From NCBI GenBank assembly GCA_005809115.1, contig SYLK01000881.1:1-7172 (forward strand): 7,172 nt of DNA. Direction: 5' to 3'. Position numbers and translations under genes: made by a program. The DNA comes from Planctomyces sp. (GTDB taxonomy: Bacteria; Planctomycetota; Planctomycetia; Planctomycetales; Planctomycetaceae). Shown piece after piece: positions 4,801-7,172 of the stretch. The notes beneath the pieces were generated by a model. That model saw only the letters and a program-made list of their open reading frames with translations. It ran no database searches and was not told where the DNA came from. Numbering within the stretch: the stretch's first letter is position 1; the number at the start of each line of letters is the position of its first letter.

Positions 4801-7172
4801 GCGGCAGACACTGATGACAGCGGCACCGGGTCACTGAAGATGGTGATGCCGCAGGCCGGTCAGTTCCGGATCTCTGTCAAAGTCACGGACAACTCCGAAC
4901 ACACCCAGGAAGGCGGCTATGTGCTGTTCGTCCGAGGCCCGGCAGAACAGGGTCGCGGCTATCGGTTCAATGACCTGGAACTGATTACGGAAAAACGGGA
5001 GTATCAGCCCGGCGAGACCGTTCGGCTGCAGGTCAATACAAATCGGCCGGACAGCACGGTGCTGCTGTTCGTGCGCCCCCTGAATGGACTGTGCCCCAGG
5101 CCGACAGTCCTGCGACTCGAAGGAAAAAGCACAACCTTCGATCTGCCGATCACACGCAGCGACATGCCCAACATCTTTGTGGAGGCACTGACGATCGCCG
5201 ATGGTCGCATTCACAGCGAAATGCGGGAAATCGTGGTACCGCCGGAACAGCGCGTAGCCAACGTGGAAGTGCTGCCATCCGCAAAACGATACCGGCCGGG
5301 TGAAGAGGCGACTGTGCGGCTCAGACTGACCGACGTCGACGGCCGACCGTTCACTGGCAACACCGTCATCAGCGTTTACGACGCGAGTCTGGAGTACATC
5401 GCAGCCAGTTCGATTCCTGAGATACGCGCCTTCTTCTGGAATGCGCGTCGCTACCATTCGATCAGCCAGGAAAGCACGCTGCAGCGCGGATCGGGACCGG
5501 TGTATCTGCCCGACGAAGTCCCGATGCAGGAACTGTTCGGGAATGATCCGGGCATGGATCCGGGTCCGGGGGGAGGCTACGGGAACATGAATTTCGGGGG
5601 TTTCGGCCTTGCGCGCGGCGGAATGATGCGTGCGGCGAGAGGAGGCATGGCCATGCCCGCGCCGGCAATGGCGTTTGACGCTGCCGGAGATGCCCCGGAA
5701 GCGATGGCGATGGAATCGCTGGCCCTGGCCAAGAACGGCTCCGGCGAGGGTGCTCCGTCTGCCGAGGTCCAGCCCACGACGCGTTCCAGTTTCGCTGATA
5801 CAGCTTTCTGGGTCGCCTCAGTCGATTCCGACGCCAGCGGCACGGTCGAAGTCCGATTCAAGGTTCCGGACAATCTGACGACCTGGAAGGTCAAGGCATG
5901 GACGATGGGTGACGGCACCCGCGTCGGCTCTGGCAGCAGCGATGTCATCAGCAGCAAAGATCTGATCATCCGGCCGCAGACTCCGCGGTTCTTCACGGAA
6001 AAAGACCAGATCACCTTGTCTGCCGTCGTGCACAATTACCTGAAAACACCAAAGTCCGTCCGCGTGGTCATGGAAACTGAAGGCGGACAGCTGCAGATCA
6101 TGGGCGATGCCGCACAGGTCGTGCAGATTGCGGAGGGCGGAGAGAGCCGTGTCGACTGGAACGTCCAGGTGATCGCTTCGGGCACGACCCGGGTCCTGAT
6201 GAAGGCACTGACCGATGAGGAATCGGACGCGGCGGAAATCTCCGTACCGGTCCATGTGCACGGGATTCTCAAAACGGAAAGCTTCGCCGGCGTGATTCGG
6301 CCGTCAGACCAGACGGCCAGCGTCCGGATCAGCGTTCCCGCAGAACGCATCGAAGAACAATCGCGGCTCGAAATTCGTTACAGCCCATCGCTGGCGGGAG
6401 CCATGGTCGATGCCCTGCCCTGGCTGATCGACTACCCCTATGGATGCACTGAACAGACGCTGAATCGCTTTCTGCCGGCGGTCGTGACGCAGCAGACACT
6501 GCGCCGGATGGGCATCGATCTGGCGGCAGTGCAGAAGAAACGCACGAACCTGAACGCTCAGCAGCTGGGTGATCCCGCACAACGCGCCGCCCAGTGGAAA
6601 CGGTACGACAGAAATCCCGTGTTCGACGATGCCGAAATGCGGCTGATCGTGAATGACGGAGTCAAACGGCTGACCGAGATGCAGCTGTCCGATGGTGGCT
6701 GGGGCTGGTTTTCCGGCTACGGCGAGTACTCGACGCCGCACCTGACCTCGCAGATCGTGCACGGTCTCACCGTCGCCGCGAAGAACGATGTCCCCCTGCT
6801 GCCGGATGTCCTGCAGCGCGGGATCGACTGGCTCAGGAATTACGAGGCCGCGCAACTGGTTCTGCTGCGCGAAGGGGACTGGCGGCGCGAACATCCGCTG
6901 GAACTGGAAGGTCGCAGCACACCGTTCCGAATGCAGGCAGACAATCTGGATGCCCTGGTCGCCTGGGTGCTGTCAGAACATGCCGCCGGCGATATCGCGA
7001 TGCACGAGTACCTGTACCGGGATCGCGGCGGTCTGTCGATTTACGCAAAGGCGCTCACCGGCCTCGTGCTGCACTCCCGCGAAGATGTCACACGCCGGGA
7101 TATGCTGCTCCGCAACATCGAACAGTTTCTGGTACGTGATCAGGAGAACCAGACGGCATGGCTGAAAATTCC
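1822..7172 (+). CDS. bacterial alpha-2-macroglobulin family protein, thioester type (3'-truncated by window)
   Basis: A predicted extracytoplasmic protease trap: cleavage of a bait segment changes the fold and exposes an internal thioester that captures the protease. The frame is open for 1783 codons to the window edge. A signal peptide spans about 1-24, with cleavage after Ser-Met-Ala. There is no lipobox cysteine, so the protein is soluble, unlike the E. coli lipoprotein homologue. Residues 25-410 form a helical, partly TPR-like extension. Macroglobulin domains start near 426 (LDLRFRN). The MG2 signature VYSITDRPVYRPG begins at 653. KPEFEV (774-779) opens another MG domain, followed by a Trp-rich stretch (826-868). 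The bait-region domain runs about 1050-1230 with SVYDASLEYI (1184-1193). A Gly/Met/Ala-rich bait-like linker spans 1240-1320. The A2M domain follows, with FADTAFW at 1324-1330 and PDNLTTW after it. The thioester motif is YGCTEQ with Cys1542 and Gln1545, and QLSDGGWGW (1621-1629) lies in the TED domain. The rest of TED and the receptor-binding-like end are missing. No pbpC-type partner is in view. Confidence 0.95.
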   Translation, partial: MRLSQIILSLVVFTSLFGTAASMAQERDDLRTRSQKLFRDSNFAEALAGYQQLVLDSQNSDASLPEDFSLAVSCLQNLGRISEFDQFLESAVRIHAHNWRLLWKAAATLQGGVETGGFLIAGSFERGGHRGGGKWADASARDRVRSLQLLLDTLARLAADNAATPRERSDVWKQLADAIGAARFGEAWKLQDLTDLTKLPDYDEQSPQMMFGGRGFGRPHWGVPDKGAPVDAEGNPVFHHLPASWEAATSDGERWRWALDQVSQTDASRISEIEMEWALFLNSQFGVGVRSVGPVPVIRIEAENSANPAVAPRDSGVWVAHDLADTETIARLTSGVKRLSLPDEFNPIVVLKRIIARKDNRPALEMLISIRMNRHQYPMAVELLRKVLTMAGDGDDRKQVQARIDQILGNWMQLLGTSVQPAGTGAVLDLRFRNGTAVSFEASPINIDQLLTDVKAYLQSNPQELEYEKLQIENIGYMLIQKNQSKYVGSQAAKWEQALNPPKNHFDALQTVSTPLQKAGAWWVTARMADGNETRIVLWIADMAITRKRVEDGTLYYVCDAVSGAPVARADLEFFGWRQEHVERTRNFRILTSRFADRTSDDGIAVPNAARLDLQLQWLTIARTADGRLAYNGFTGIWGPQPLDEFSYNPLKVYSITDRPVYRPGHDVKYRMWVRQPRFDQDDSPFSNKNYWLQIRNPKGDVVLEQEVTTDRWAGVDGEWKIPVDATLGQYAIAICTELQPRQPGASNQPGAPVPARQLQEIGQGSFRVEEYRKPEFEVTIDAPDKPVILGEKIQARINARYYFGAPVTEARMHYRIERTKKDSRWYPIANWDWLYGPGYWWFAPDYNWYPGWNHWGCFAPIPPWRGWSPDPPEIVMEGDATIGEDGSFAVDLDTAAALREHSDSDHNYHFTAEVVDQSRRTIVGTGDVLVAREPFHVFVWTDRGHYQTGDTVVAGFQARTPDGKPVAGRGSATLYAITWEGDKPVEKELETFAADTDDSGTGSLKMVMPQAGQFRISVKVTDNSEHTQEGGYVLFVRGPAEQGRGYRFNDLELITEKREYQPGETVRLQVNTNRPDSTVLLFVRPLNGLCPRPTVLRLEGKSTTFDLPITRSDMPNIFVEALTIADGRIHSEMREIVVPPEQRVANVEVLPSAKRYRPGEEATVRLRLTDVDGRPFTGNTVISVYDASLEYIAASSIPEIRAFFWNARRYHSISQESTLQRGSGPVYLPDEVPMQELFGNDPGMDPGPGGGYGNMNFGGFGLARGGMMRAARGGMAMPAPAMAFDAAGDAPEAMAMESLALAKNGSGEGAPSAEVQPTTRSSFADTAFWVASVDSDASGTVEVRFKVPDNLTTWKVKAWTMGDGTRVGSGSSDVISSKDLIIRPQTPRFFTEKDQITLSAVVHNYLKTPKSVRVVMETEGGQLQIMGDAAQVVQIAEGGESRVDWNVQVIASGTTRVLMKALTDEESDAAEISVPVHVHGILKTESFAGVIRPSDQTASVRISVPAERIEEQSRLEIRYSPSLAGAMVDALPWLIDYPYGCTEQTLNRFLPAVVTQQTLRRMGIDLAAVQKKRTNLNAQQLGDPAQRAAQWKRYDRNPVFDDAEMRLIVNDGVKRLTEMQLSDGGWGWFSGYGEYSTPHLTSQIVHGLTVAAKNDVPLLPDVLQRGIDWLRNYEAAQLVLLREGDWRREHPLELEGRSTPFRMQADNLDALVAWVLSEHAAGDIAMHEYLYRDRGGLSIYAKALTGLVLHSREDVTRRDMLLRNIEQFLVRDQENQTAWLKI
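5539..5781 (+). other. Gly/Met/Ala-rich bait-like segment of the macroglobulin
   Basis: Residues 1240-1320 of the macroglobulin are low in complexity and probably unstructured. First comes a Gly/Pro/Asn run (1240-1262). Then there are two copies of ARGGM eight residues apart (1264-1268, 1272-1276), an Ala/Met/Pro part to about 1300, and a Gly/Ser/Glu tail. The segment sits exactly between the bait-region domain and the A2M domain, where family members carry the protease-cleaved bait. Arg1265, Arg1270 and Arg1273 would be natural sites for trypsin-like enzymes. The function is inferred from position. Confidence 0.7.
6436..6456 (+). other. thioester motif Pro-Tyr-Gly-Cys-Thr-Glu-Gln
   Basis: Residues 1539-1545 read PYGCTEQ, matching the thioester signature PYGCxEQ of alpha-2-macroglobulins and complement proteins. 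Cys1542 (codon 6445-6447) and Gln1545 (codon 6454-6456) would form the internal beta-cysteinyl-gamma-glutamyl bond. The flanking WLIDY before it and TLNRFLPAV after it are typical of bacterial members. The motif is intact, so covalent trapping is predicted, in contrast to family members that have lost the cysteine. Confidence 0.92.

Noticed and set aside
5539..5781. A frameshift or sequencing error in the Gly/Met-rich segment
   Set aside because: The same reading frame continues on both sides into clear family motifs (SVYDASLEYI before, FADTAFW and PYGCTEQ after), so the low-complexity stretch is a genuine linker.

Overview
The window looks like chromosomal DNA from a planctomycete-type bacterium. 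It is moderately GC-rich with loose gene packing. It pairs a DUF3179 protein with a very long, non-lipidated, thioester-type bacterial alpha-2-macroglobulin. That protein carries several sequence habits I associate with planctomycete members of the family: a tyrosine/tryptophan-rich segment, an SVYDxSxEYI...EIRxFFW block and a Gly/Met-rich bait segment. The lineage is inferred from gene content and style, not from a marker gene.

Layout: 1-210 is a non-coding left edge with two hairpins, 3' of the first gene. 211-1362 (minus strand) is a complete 383-residue membrane-anchored DUF3179 protein of unknown function. 1363-1821 is a 459-base divergent intergenic region with unusually dense small repeats: a tandem 18-bp direct repeat, two near-perfect palindromes and an 11-bp direct repeat. 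1822 to the window end (plus strand) is one uninterrupted reading frame of at least 1783 codons. It encodes an exported alpha-2-macroglobulin-like protein that runs off the right edge inside its thioester (TED) domain.

The two genes are divergently transcribed, so their promoters should both lie in 1363-1821. A short motif, TTTGTC(A/G)GA, occurs in both copies of the tandem repeat next to the DUF3179 gene and again in the larger palindrome on the macroglobulin side. This makes shared control possible but unproven. The macroglobulin is predicted to act outside the cytoplasm as a protease trap: a protease cuts the bait segment, the Cys-Thr-Glu-Gln thioester is exposed and the protease is captured. 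No functional link between DUF3179 and the trap is known to me. I do not see a new multi-gene system here. The points worth following are the bait segment, the Trp-rich segment, the long N-terminal extension and the repeat-rich intergenic region.
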